Part shown: positions 1-6,306 of the stretch, one piece after another | Numbering within the stretch: the first letter of the stretch is position 1 | How the letters are laid out: each line of letters begins with the position of its first letter | NCBI GenBank assembly: GCA_934219025.1 | Contig: CAKQDG010000046.1 | Span: 1-16,319 of the forward strand | Reading direction: 5' to 3' | DNA from: an uncultured Prevotella sp. | GTDB lineage: Bacteria; Bacteroidota; Bacteroidia; Bacteroidales; Bacteroidaceae | DNA length: 16,319 nucleotides | The notes under the pieces: generated by a model | The model's database searches: none | The model's input: the letters and a program-made list of their open reading frames with translations, nothing else | What the model was told of the DNA's origin: nothing | Program-made: the position numbers and the translations under genes

Positions 1-754
1 CGAGGCATCGCCCGGTGAGCACGAAGGTTATTATCATCACGGAGGCATCGAAATACGTATGCCATTCTATGCCGCGTGCTCCCCATACCTGTTCGCCCCA
101 AAAGGTGTTGAACGTGCTGAAGAGGAAGGCAACGATGGTGCTCAATGCCACGAGCGAATCCATGTTTGCCGTGTGGCGGCGCAACTGTTTTACGGCAGAG
201 ACATAAAACTGCCGTCCGCAATATACCATGTTCAGAATGGCGAGTATCATGCAAATCTGGTTGGAAAACGAATTGCCCATACCGCCCATACCATTACTTC
301 CATCCATACCGGCATCAGAGGAATATAGGTTTATCCAGCCCATCGACACTGCCATAGTGAGTATGGAGAAGAGCCATGAAAGAATGGTTTTGCGTTTCAG
401 AATGGTATATTCCCTGCGTGCCATCTCCTCCACGTTGCGGTTTGACTCTATCACCATGTCGTAGCCTATCTCACTTATCTCGCGCTTCATGTCCTGGAGC
501 GTGATTACAACCGGATCGAAGTCTATCAATGCCGTACGGCTGACGAGCGATACCGAAGCACTGTTCACTCCCTTCAGCGACGAGAGCTTTTTCTCGACAT
601 TGGCGGCACACACAGAGCATGCCATGCCAAGGACGGGGACTGTAATAGTCCCACCCCCAACCTCGTTGGAGAGTAAAGCCCTACCCCCGACCCCTCCCCG
701 AGAGGAGAGGGGAGTAGTATGCTTTGAATCGACTTTTGATTTCTTATGATTCAT
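1..754 (-). CDS. copA: CopA-type heavy-metal P1B ATPase, N-terminal part (3' end outside window)
   Basis: Inner-membrane ATPase expected to pump Cu(I) or a similar soft metal out of the cytoplasm. The 251 visible residues show an N-terminal heavy-metal-associated domain (about 37-103) with the metal-binding motif GMACSVC (Cys46, Cys49). Hydrophobic helices follow near 124-143, 166-180, 199-217 and 233-248, with the family segment NMDSLVALST at 198-207. A Met/Gly-rich loop (about 150-160) between the first two helices could present metal outside the membrane. The phosphorylation, ATP-binding and CPC regions are beyond the window. ATG at 754 is the only plausible start, since no ATG, GTG or TTG in frame lies closer to the HMA domain. 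Residues about 13-35 are encoded by a palindromic repeat that does not belong to the family. It lies 127 bp downstream of the TonB receptor with no promoter seen between, so cotranscription is likely. Copper specificity is inferred, as the ion-binding helices are missing. Confidence 0.9.
   Translation of the reverse strand, partial: MNHKKSKVDSKHTTPLSSRGGVGGRALLSNEVGGGTITVPVLGMACSVCAANVEKKLSSLKGVNSASVSLVSRTALIDFDPVVITLQDMKREISEIGYDMVIESNRNVEEMARREYTILKRKTILSWLFSILTMAVSMGWINLYSSDAGMDGSNGMGGMGNSFSNQICMILAILNMVYCGRQFYVSAVKQLRRHTANMDSLVALSTIVAFLFSTFNTFWGEQVWGARGIEWHTYFDASVMIITFVLTGRCL
650..715. repeat. G/C-rich interspersed palindromic repeat (about 1.5 copies) inside the copA coding sequence
   Basis: A well-preserved copy at 674-715 (plus strand starts TAAAGCCCTACCCCC and ends GAGAGGGGAGT) is joined to a shortened, degenerate copy at 650-674 (CCCACCCCCAACC, then GTTGGAGAG). 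The intact copy contains a hairpin with arms CCCCTC and GAGGGG. Both are read in frame on the minus strand as a Gly/Ser/Leu/Arg-rich stretch of the ATPase N-terminus. A close inverted copy lies at 844-884. Short repeats of this style are common between genes in Bacteroidales; placement inside a coding region is unusual. Confidence 0.85.
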
Positions 755-843
755 TTCTATATTACTTTATATTCATATTATTTAATTTTAATCCTTTATC
801 ACATTTTCCCTTCATCACTCCGACATTCACCTTTGGGGTAATC

Positions 844-884
844 ACTCCCCTCTCCAACGGGGAGGGGTTGGGGGTGGGGCTTTA
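844..884. repeat. Inverted copy of the G/C-rich palindromic repeat at the receptor stop codon
   Basis: The minus-strand reading is TAAAGCCCCACCCCCAACCC followed by CTCCCCGTTGGAGAGGGGAGT. It matches the 674-715 copy at nearly every position, with one length difference in the hairpin loop. The first three bases (TAA) are the stop codon of the TonB-dependent receptor gene. The CCCCTC/GAGGGG arms could form an RNA hairpin between the receptor and ATPase genes, but there is no U-run, so it does not look like a classical terminator. Confidence 0.85.
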
Positions 885-2936
885 GATTGTAACCCTTATT
901 CCTGCATAGAACATTCTGCCCAATACCGGTCCCCATACCATTGTTGGTTCGAACTCGCTACTCCACGGCTTGTCGGCATTCACAATAGGATGCTTCTGCT
1001 TAAAGTTTGTCAAATTCTCGCCACCTACATATACTGAGAAGTGGCGGAACCAGCGCGTTACCTGAAGCGAGAGCTGCTCGTAGGCATGGAAGCGCTTGTT
1101 CCACGACATGGTGCCGTCTGTCATAGCGTATGGCTTCGGCATTCTACCGCCGCCGTTGAGCTGAAGGTTTAGGTCGAACTGCCATAGTTCGAGCGGTGTT
1201 TTGTATGAAAGAGCGAGCAGAGCCTTGTATTTGCTTTGAAGGGGCTTTTCGAGCAGTTCACCACCGTATGTCGTCTTCACATCATTCAGACGATATGCAG
1301 CTGTAACCTGTAGACCGCTGATTGGTTCGTAGGTGGCGTCTGCCTGGAAGGTGTGCGAATACGACTTACCATTGAGGTTTGTAATATGTATCTCCGCTGG
1401 ATTTGAATCATAATCCACTACTGCCTGATTGCTGAATCTGGTATAGAAATACTCCACATTCAGCTTCAGCAGTCTGCCGAAGAGCTGGAAGTTCCATGCC
1501 GTCGTGGCTCCATAGTTCCATGCCTTCTCCTGGTCGAGCGGATCTACAGAGAATGTTCTGCCGCTGGCAAACAGATAGTTGTTTTCTGCAAAGGCATGCA
1601 CTGAACGATATGCCTTTCCGACGGACAGACGGAGAGTGAAGAACTGTGCCGGCGTAAACTTAACGTTGAAGCGCGGTGTATAGAAGGTGCCATAAGTCGA
1701 ACTGTGATCAATGCGGAAACCCGCCATCGCCATTATCTTGTGGTTCCAGTCAAAGGTGTACTGCGCATAGGCTCCTGGCACGGTTTCTTTCTCATCGAGC
1801 TGATATTTTACCTGATTTATATCATTAAGGAAATAGTGTTGCTTCAGGTAATCATGGTTCAAGCTGAGTCCAGCGGAGAGGTTGTGCATCTTCGTGAAGC
1901 TAGTCTCGAATATGAGCGAAGCATAGAGATTTTTCTCGTTGATGTCGTAAGTTTTCAGTCCGTAGTTAGCATCAAGCTCGTGCATTGAGGCAGATGTCAT
2001 GAGAGCAATGTTCATACCTTTCTCCTTGTCTATCACATAGGCATGCTTCATGTAGCCCTCGTAACGTTTCGTGTCGATACCAATCTTGTAGCGTGCGGGA
2101 TGATTCTTATACATATCACCAGCAGACGAAGACGCATCTATACCAGCAGGATACGCCTCATGATCGTGAGCCTGTCCGCTCTCTCGTTTCTCGAGCAGGG
2201 CGGATATTCCACCATGGAAGATATACTTATCGCCGAGATATACCCAACGATTATCCAGATGTCCTTGGCGCACGGCAGGTTTGTCAATAAATCCGTCGCC
2301 GTTTTCATCGTGTTTCTTAAACTGGTCTTCATAGTGGGCAAGTATCACGGTGGAAAGTTTCGGGTTGAGATGGAAGTTTGACGTAACGTTTGCCTCAATA
2401 CGGCTGTCGGTATCTCCAAAAAGGTTTATCTCCGTCTTCTTCTCACTCTCTGGCTGAAGAAAATTCACATTTATCTGTCCGGTAATAGACTCATAACCAT
2501 TCTTTACCGAAGCACATCCCTTTGACACCTGTATGGAGTTCATCCACGGCCCAGGAACATAGCCGAGAGAGTATGGAGTGGCGGCACCACGATAGTTGGG
2601 AAGGTTCTCGGTAAGCATTTGCACGTATGTTCCTGCAAGTCCGAGAAGTTTAATTTGTTTAGCTCCTGTCGTGGCATCGCTGTAGTTCACATCCACCGAC
2701 GGATTATTTTGAAAGCTCTCTCCCAGATTGCAACAAGCTGCTTTGAAGAGTTCCTGCCTGCCCATTACAATACCGTTTAAGGCCCCTGCCATACGGCGAG
2801 TAGCCGTTGATTTTACTGTCACGCCTTGCAGTTTGTGCTCAGAGTGGATAGAGTCAGAGATTACATTCCCGGTGTTCTGCGCCATTGCCGCAAAAGGAGC
2901 AATGGCAAAAAGTGTTGATACTACGTATTTGTTCAT
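882..2936 (-). CDS. TonB-dependent outer-membrane receptor, probably metal related
   Basis: A 684-residue outer-membrane receptor with a signal peptide (MNKYVVSTLFAIAPFAAMAQ, cleavage near residue 18-20), a plug domain (about 35-160, ending in a segment with SKGCASVKNGYESITGQINV) and a C-terminal beta-barrel whose last strand ends in FYAGIRVTI. It lacks the N-terminal carboxypeptidase-regulatory-like domain of SusC-type glycan receptors, so small-ligand or metal transport is more likely. A paired CC (68-69), an EF-hand-like DENGDGFID (210-218) and a His-rich patch (HDHE, 257-260) lie in or near exposed loops. Its neighbours, a Cys/His-rich secreted protein upstream and a CopA-type ATPase downstream, support a copper or heavy-metal role, but the substrate is inferred. 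The TAA stop is part of an interspersed repeat copy. Confidence 0.88.
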   Translation of the reverse strand: MNKYVVSTLFAIAPFAAMAQNTGNVISDSIHSEHKLQGVTVKSTATRRMAGALNGIVMGRQELFKAACCNLGESFQNNPSVDVNYSDATTGAKQIKLLGLAGTYVQMLTENLPNYRGAATPYSLGYVPGPWMNSIQVSKGCASVKNGYESITGQINVNFLQPESEKKTEINLFGDTDSRIEANVTSNFHLNPKLSTVILAHYEDQFKKHDENGDGFIDKPAVRQGHLDNRWVYLGDKYIFHGGISALLEKRESGQAHDHEAYPAGIDASSSAGDMYKNHPARYKIGIDTKRYEGYMKHAYVIDKEKGMNIALMTSASMHELDANYGLKTYDINEKNLYASLIFETSFTKMHNLSAGLSLNHDYLKQHYFLNDINQVKYQLDEKETVPGAYAQYTFDWNHKIMAMAGFRIDHSSTYGTFYTPRFNVKFTPAQFFTLRLSVGKAYRSVHAFAENNYLFASGRTFSVDPLDQEKAWNYGATTAWNFQLFGRLLKLNVEYFYTRFSNQAVVDYDSNPAEIHITNLNGKSYSHTFQADATYEPISGLQVTAAYRLNDVKTTYGGELLEKPLQSKYKALLALSYKTPLELWQFDLNLQLNGGGRMPKPYAMTDGTMSWNKRFHAYEQLSLQVTRWFRHFSVYVGGENLTNFKQKHPIVNADKPWSSEFEPTMVWGPVLGRMFYAGIRVTI

Positions 2937-2975
2937 TATTCGTTTTTTGATTTTATCCTATATTGATTGTAAATG

Positions 2976-2983
2976 CAAAGTTA
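2976..2983 (-). promoter_or_regulatory. Possible -7 promoter element for the receptor gene
   Basis: On the minus strand this reads TAACTTTG, matching the Bacteroidetes -7 consensus TAnnTTTG, about 40 nt upstream of the receptor ATG. A TTG at ideal spacing is not present; TTTG motifs upstream are spaced about 25 nt, so the -33 half is weak. It implies that the receptor and ATPase can be transcribed separately from the Cys-rich gene. Confidence 0.45.
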
Positions 2984-2994
2984 CTGCTTTTGCA

Positions 2995-3011
2995 TTGCAA
3001 CCATGTTGCAA
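2995..3011. promoter_or_regulatory. 17-bp perfect dyad, candidate operator of the receptor gene
   Basis: The plus strand reads TTGCAAC-CAT-GTTGCAA: two perfectly complementary 7-bp arms around a 3-bp centre. It starts 11 bp upstream of the TAACTTTG element, where a -33 box would be, which is a typical site for a dimeric regulator. The regulator is not in the window; metal-responsive or Crp/Fnr-type control is only a guess. Confidence 0.5.
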
Positions 3012-3075
3012 AGAGAAAAGCAGCAAAAATCTATGCGATGAAAAGTTTCTCCGCATAAGCAATAAAAGGATAAAA

Positions 3076-3546
3076 TCAAATAAGAAGAATCGTGATAAGC
3101 CGCAGATAATTCCGCGGCGGTCCATGTCGTCCGTTACATTCCGGCAGCAAAGCCTTCACCACCACATGCATCAACCTTACGACTGGCGCTCCAAGAAAGT
3201 CGGGTACAGTAAAGCAGAGAGGTTGGACTCCGGGCATGAAAGCATTAGAGAAGTTTGTAGGCTGAGCCTTGACGAGTGTATATCTCATACAAGGCAACTC
3301 GTCAATATTTTCGTCATGACTGTGGCAGCAATGGTTTTCAGCATCCTTACCACAACAGTCATCATGACATACCGGTTCCATGCCACAACATTCTTCATCA
3401 TCGGCATCATAATCGAACGAAGCAGAGAGCTGCGCTACGCTCATATTGCCCGTGTGGTTACACTGCACAAGAGTAACCCCGCCACTCATCAGTATTACGA
3501 GTAGCGATAGCAATATGCAATAAAATATGATGCTAAATCTTTTCAT
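3076..3546 (-). CDS. Small secreted Cys/His-rich protein, candidate metal binder
   Basis: A 156-residue protein with an N-terminal hydrophobic segment (about 7-27) that acts as a signal peptide or membrane anchor. A short region then carries paired cysteines: CC at 53-54, 64-65 and 73-74, plus Cys60, with His61, His72, His75 and His77 nearby, and acidic residues between. Further cysteines are at 29, 86, 111 and 137. This composition suggests periplasmic or surface binding of copper, zinc or a similar metal. A C-terminal Pro-Pro (143-144) followed by a hydrophobic end, together with the CC pairs, resembles the small secreted HYC_CC_PP-type proteins of Bacteroidetes, though the HYC motif is not intact here (VQCNHTG). 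It heads the group that continues into the TonB receptor (139 bp gap) and CopA. ATG at 3546 is followed directly by the basic/hydrophobic signal, supporting this start. Function is inferred from composition and context only. Confidence 0.75.
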   Translation of the reverse strand: MKRFSIIFYCILLSLLVILMSGGVTLVQCNHTGNMSVAQLSASFDYDADDEECCGMEPVCHDDCCGKDAENHCCHSHDENIDELPCMRYTLVKAQPTNFSNAFMPGVQPLCFTVPDFLGAPVVRLMHVVVKALLPECNGRHGPPRNYLRLITILLI

Positions 3547-3563
3547 TTAATATATTAATGTGT

Positions 3564-3637
3564 ATAAGATATCTTATGCAATCAACAAAATCTGTTGTGA
3601 AAGCAACAAGCTCTTATGAAGAGCAGCGTCAAATATA
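3564..3637 (-). promoter_or_regulatory. Putative promoter and dyad-rich leader of the metal gene group
   Basis: TATATTTG (minus strand, 3630-3637) matches the Bacteroidetes -7 box and lies just after the trmB stop codon; no good -33 TTG is seen. Downstream toward the ATG at 3546 are three dyads: GCTCTT-atg-AAGAGC (3610-3624), CAACA-aaatc-TGTTG (3583-3597) and the 14-bp palindrome ATAAGATATCTTAT (3564-3577). These may be operators or leader hairpins. Confidence 0.45.
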
Positions 3638-3644
3638 GGAGTTT

Positions 3645-4415
3645 TCACTTTGCCGTATCTTTTCCGCTTCTCTTCGTTCGCTTATAGCTGCGGTATTCGT
3701 CGAGTGGAATCTCCACGTCAGACTCTTCGAGTACGCCTTCTTGCGGCAAACGGAACTTCATGTATTTGATGTTCAGTCCGCGCTCTATCCACTGGTTCTC
3801 ATAATAAGTATGAATGGCCAGAATGTTGCGTGTGGCGGAATCAAGACTGTCGTCATGATAAAGATCCTCTGTTGCCATAAGCACCGGCAAGGAGTTTTTC
3901 TCTACCATGTATTTCGTATATGTAAACAGGAAATTGGAATCCGTCTTCAGATGAACTAGTCCGCCGTCAATGAGGAAACGACGATAACGCTCCATAAAAT
4001 AAGTGCTTGTCAGTCGCTTGCGTGGATTCTTCATCTGTGGGTCGCTGAACGTGAGCCATATCTCCTGCACTTCGCCAGAAGCAAAGAAGCGGTCGATAAT
4101 CTCTATGTTGGTGCGCAGGAAGGCAGCATTGTCTAGTTTCTCTTCAAGCGCCTGTTTTGCTCCGGTGTGCATACGAGCTCCCTTGATATCAACTCCAATG
4201 AAATTGACGTTTGGAAACATGCGAGCCAAGCCGACGGTATATTCGCCTTTTCCACAACCCAGTTCGAGCACGATAGGGTTATCGTTATGAAAATACTGTT
4301 CGCGCCATTTGCCTTTCATCTCGAAGGGCACGTTTTCGATTACTGAATATGGGTATTGGAAGACATTCTTGAATGTCTCCATCTCTGCAAATTTCTGTAG
4401 TTTTCCTTTACTCAT
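3645..4415 (-). CDS. trmB: tRNA (guanine-N7-)-methyltransferase TrmB
   Basis: A cytoplasmic enzyme that transfers a methyl group from S-adenosylmethionine to N7 of guanine 46 in the tRNA variable loop. The 256-residue protein shows SAM motif [12 protein letters not shown] (50-60), the acidic motif with Asp76 in FIGVDIKG, and the family signature around [13 protein letters not shown] (122-134), which corresponds to the FPDPW-K-HxKRR segment of TrmB. An N-terminal extension of about 45 residues and a basic C-terminal tail are present. The ATG follows the stop codon of the upstream small membrane protein directly (TAAATG), so translation is probably coupled. Length and motifs are complete. Confidence 0.93.
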   Translation of the reverse strand: MSKGKLQKFAEMETFKNVFQYPYSVIENVPFEMKGKWREQYFHNDNPIVLELGCGKGEYTVGLARMFPNVNFIGVDIKGARMHTGAKQALEEKLDNAAFLRTNIEIIDRFFASGEVQEIWLTFSDPQMKNPRKRLTSTYFMERYRRFLIDGGLVHLKTDSNFLFTYTKYMVEKNSLPVLMATEDLYHDDSLDSATRNILAIHTYYENQWIERGLNIKYMKFRLPQEGVLEESDVEIPLDEYRSYKRTKRSGKDTAK

Positions 4416-4742
4416 TTACTGTTTGTCTCGTGGTGAAGGTGATATTTTATTCATTTTGTCCCGGTCTGCTTCTTTCCGTCGTTTCTTGTAGCGACGAGGG
4501 CGATTATTATTGCCGATACACCCATCACTACCAGAGCTATAAGTTTTAAATTCTGTGGATCCATACTCTTCATTGTCTGATTTCAACAGATAAGCACCAA
4601 TAAACATAAATGAAAGAAAAAGGAATATGACAACGATGATAAGTGGTGTTGCCGATAAATCACTGAAGAAATATGACAGCAGCAATGCCGTAAATATATA
4701 TTTTGCAACATCGAGAAACCACTTGCCAAATTCCTTTTTCAT
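4416..4742 (-). CDS. Small two-helix membrane protein, DUF6722-like, unknown function
   Basis: A 108-residue protein with two predicted membrane helices (about 14-30 and 33-53) joined by a very short turn, then a polar, strongly basic C-terminal tail (RPRRYKKRRKE) expected in the cytoplasm. The opening MKKEFGKWFLDVAKYI resembles small Bacteroidetes membrane proteins grouped as DUF6722, an identification made from memory of the pattern. It starts 46 bp after the ilvE stop and its stop is immediately followed by the trmB ATG. The ilvE-side gap holds an AT-rich hairpin (ATTATTG/CAATAAT, 4754-4773) without a T-run. No function can be assigned. Confidence 0.75.
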   Translation of the reverse strand: MKKEFGKWFLDVAKYIFTALLLSYFFSDLSATPLIIVVIFLFLSFMFIGAYLLKSDNEEYGSTEFKTYSSGSDGCIGNNNRPRRYKKRRKEADRDKMNKISPSPRDKQ

Positions 4743-4788
4743 TCCACTATACTATTATTGTTTTATCAATAATGTCTGAATATTCTTT

Positions 4789-5811
4789 TTAGTCTATAAT
4801 CACCTGTGTCCATCCGTGTACATCCGGCTCGATGCCATACTGGATATTGCGCAGATGAGTGTACAGGCGCTGTGATACAGGTCCCGGTTTACCGTCTTTG
4901 CTGAAGGTGTAGCGTTTGCCGGTGTCGAGGTCGTCGATATATGAGATAGGACTGATCACGGCTGCCGTGCCGCAAGCTCCAGCCTCCTCAAATGTTTCAA
5001 GTTCCTCTTCCGGAATCTGACGGCGCTCTACCTTCATACCATAGTCCTCGGCAAGCTGCATAAGACTCTTGTTGGTGATTGAAGGCAGGATTGAAGTAGA
5101 CTTCGGTGTAACGTATGTATTGTTCTTGATACCGAAGAAGTTGGCAGCTCCACACTCGTCCATGTATTTCTTTTCCTTGGCGTCGAGATAAAACTCGCAA
5201 GCATAGCCCTTCTCGTGGGCGATATTGTTGGCGAGCATCGAAGCGGCATAGTTTCCGCCTACTTTATACTTACCGGTGCCGAGCGGTGCCGAACGGTCGT
5301 AGTCGCGGATGATGACGTATGGGTTAGTAGAGAAACCACCCTTGAAATATGGTCCTACCGGTGTTACGAAGATTACGAACACGTATTCCTTTGCCGGATG
5401 AACACCAACCTGTGCACTTGTTCCGATGAGCAGCGGACGGATGTAAAGCGATGCTCCGCTCTCGTATGTCGGAATATATTCTTGATTGAGACGCACCACC
5501 TTGCGCACCATTTCCTCAAACAGTTCTGTAGAAACTTCTGGCATCATAATGCCACGGCATGTCGACTGCAGACGTTTTGCATTCTCGTCCATACGGAACA
5601 CGCGCACTTTGCCATCAGGACAGCGGAAAGCCTTTAGTCCCTCGAAAGCCTCCTGTCCGTAGTGCAGACATGTTGCAGCCATGTGAATATTAAGATACTC
5701 ATCGGAGCAAACCTCAATCTCGCCCCATTTACCGTCGCGATAATAACAGCGCACGTTATAGTCGGTGCGTCTATATCCAAAGCCTAAGTTTGACCAATCC
5801 AAATCTTTCAT
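4789..5811 (-). CDS. ilvE: Branched-chain amino acid aminotransferase
   Basis: A cytoplasmic pyridoxal-phosphate enzyme (fold type IV) that interconverts leucine, isoleucine and valine with their 2-oxo acids using 2-oxoglutarate/glutamate; it performs the last step of branched-chain biosynthesis. The 340-residue length fits the longer BCAT group. Family features include CLHYGQEAFEGLKAFR (48-63), RPLLIGTSAQVGV (125-137), the lysine motif KVGGNYAAS with the Schiff-base Lys at 183, DECGAANFFG (218-227) near the cofactor phosphate, and GACGTAAVISP (278-288). It has its own promoter, and the small membrane gene and trmB may be cotranscribed downstream. Confidence 0.95.
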   Translation of the reverse strand: MKDLDWSNLGFGYRRTDYNVRCYYRDGKWGEIEVCSDEYLNIHMAATCLHYGQEAFEGLKAFRCPDGKVRVFRMDENAKRLQSTCRGIMMPEVSTELFEEMVRKVVRLNQEYIPTYESGASLYIRPLLIGTSAQVGVHPAKEYVFVIFVTPVGPYFKGGFSTNPYVIIRDYDRSAPLGTGKYKVGGNYAASMLANNIAHEKGYACEFYLDAKEKKYMDECGAANFFGIKNNTYVTPKSTSILPSITNKSLMQLAEDYGMKVERRQIPEEELETFEEAGACGTAAVISPISYIDDLDTGKRYTFSKDGKPGPVSQRLYTHLRNIQYGIEPDVHGWTQVIID

Positions 5812-5841
5812 AATGCAAATGTTTATTTTGATTCTTTAGCG

Positions 5842-5872
5842 CAAAAGTAATAAGAATATTGTTCTTCTGCAA
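5842..5872 (-). promoter_or_regulatory. Bacteroidetes-type promoter of ilvE
   Basis: On the minus strand a TTGC (5869-5872) is followed after 19 nt by TACTTTTG (5842-5849), fitting TTTG-N19-21-TAnnTTTG. The start codon is about 30 nt downstream of the -7 box. An imperfect dyad (AAGAA/TTCTT) lies between the two boxes. Confidence 0.65.
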
Positions 5873-5969
5873 TAAAATGAGATGGAATTTGGCACTTTCT
5901 CGCAACAGACAACCTTTCTTAACAGGATTTTCGCCCATTTTGATAAGTTGTGTGCAAAAAAGTAAGTGT

Positions 5970-6158
5970 CTATTCTTCGAGTAATTTTTTTATTTCCTCA
6001 TCAGTTTTGGTGAGTTTGTCCTTGCATTGCTTTATGAGCAGCTTAGCCGTTTTCAGTTCATCGCAAAGCGAGTCTATGTCCATCTCGCCCGACTCCATAC
6101 GGCGCACGATGCTTTCAAGTTGAGCAACAGACTTTTCGTAGTTGAATTCTTTTTTCAT
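5970..6158 (-). CDS. xseB: Exodeoxyribonuclease VII small subunit
   Basis: The small subunit of exonuclease VII, which with XseA degrades single-stranded DNA from both ends to oligonucleotides in the cytoplasm. The 62-residue helical protein carries the family core VAQLESIVRRMESGEMDIDSL (11-31), followed by a Lys/Glu-rich coiled-coil-like end. It is somewhat shorter than the E. coli protein (80 residues), usual for this phylum. It follows xseA in the same orientation, though the 148-bp gap is wide for this pair because of a five-copy 18-bp repeat. Confidence 0.9.
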   Translation of the reverse strand: MKKEFNYEKSVAQLESIVRRMESGEMDIDSLCDELKTAKLLIKQCKDKLTKTDEEIKKLLEE

Positions 6159-6178
6159 TTTTTTATTTTGAATGATTT

Positions 6179-6268
6179 ATAAGACAAATAAGATTTATAG
6201 GACAAACAAGAGCCATAGGACAAATAAGAGGTATAAGTCCAATAAGAGCCATAAAACCAATAATAGTG
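6179..6268. repeat. Five tandem copies of an 18-bp A-rich repeat between xseA and xseB
   Basis: Units begin at 6179, 6197, 6215, 6233 and 6251 and keep an exact 18-bp period; a representative unit is ATAGGACAAATAAGAGCC on the plus strand. The two outer units have diverged most. On the minus strand (mRNA sense) the array reads as repeated CTTATTTGTCCTAT-like blocks and occupies most of the gap before the xseB start. Similar GGAC/ATAAG repeats are scattered in Bacteroidales genomes. Confidence 0.85.
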
Positions 6269-6306
6269 GCAGGATTCTGGGAGCAGCAGATACCACGTAA
6301 TATGTA

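Larger units (their letters stand above)
2946..3080. repeat. 14-bp perfect inverted repeats bracketing the gap between the Cys-rich gene and the receptor gene
   Basis: TTTGATTTTATCCT at 2946-2959 is exactly complementary to AGGATAAAATCAAA at 3067-3080, with 107 bp between. The outer arm (3067-3080) includes the stop codon of the Cys-rich gene; the inner arm lies just upstream of the receptor ATG. In mRNA the arms could pair and enclose the intergenic region; as DNA they resemble the ends of a small inserted element. No target-site duplication was seen. Confidence 0.7.

Noticed and set aside
755..843. Small gene between the receptor and copA
   Set aside because: Only very short frames with no conserved features; the sequence is repeat-flanked and AT-rich.
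2728..3504. 258-codon plus-strand frame
   Set aside because: It overlaps the receptor 5' end and the Cys-rich gene on the other strand, spans their promoter region, and encodes nothing recognisable.
6179..6268. CRISPR array
   Set aside because: Units are contiguous 18-mers without spacers, and no cas genes are present.
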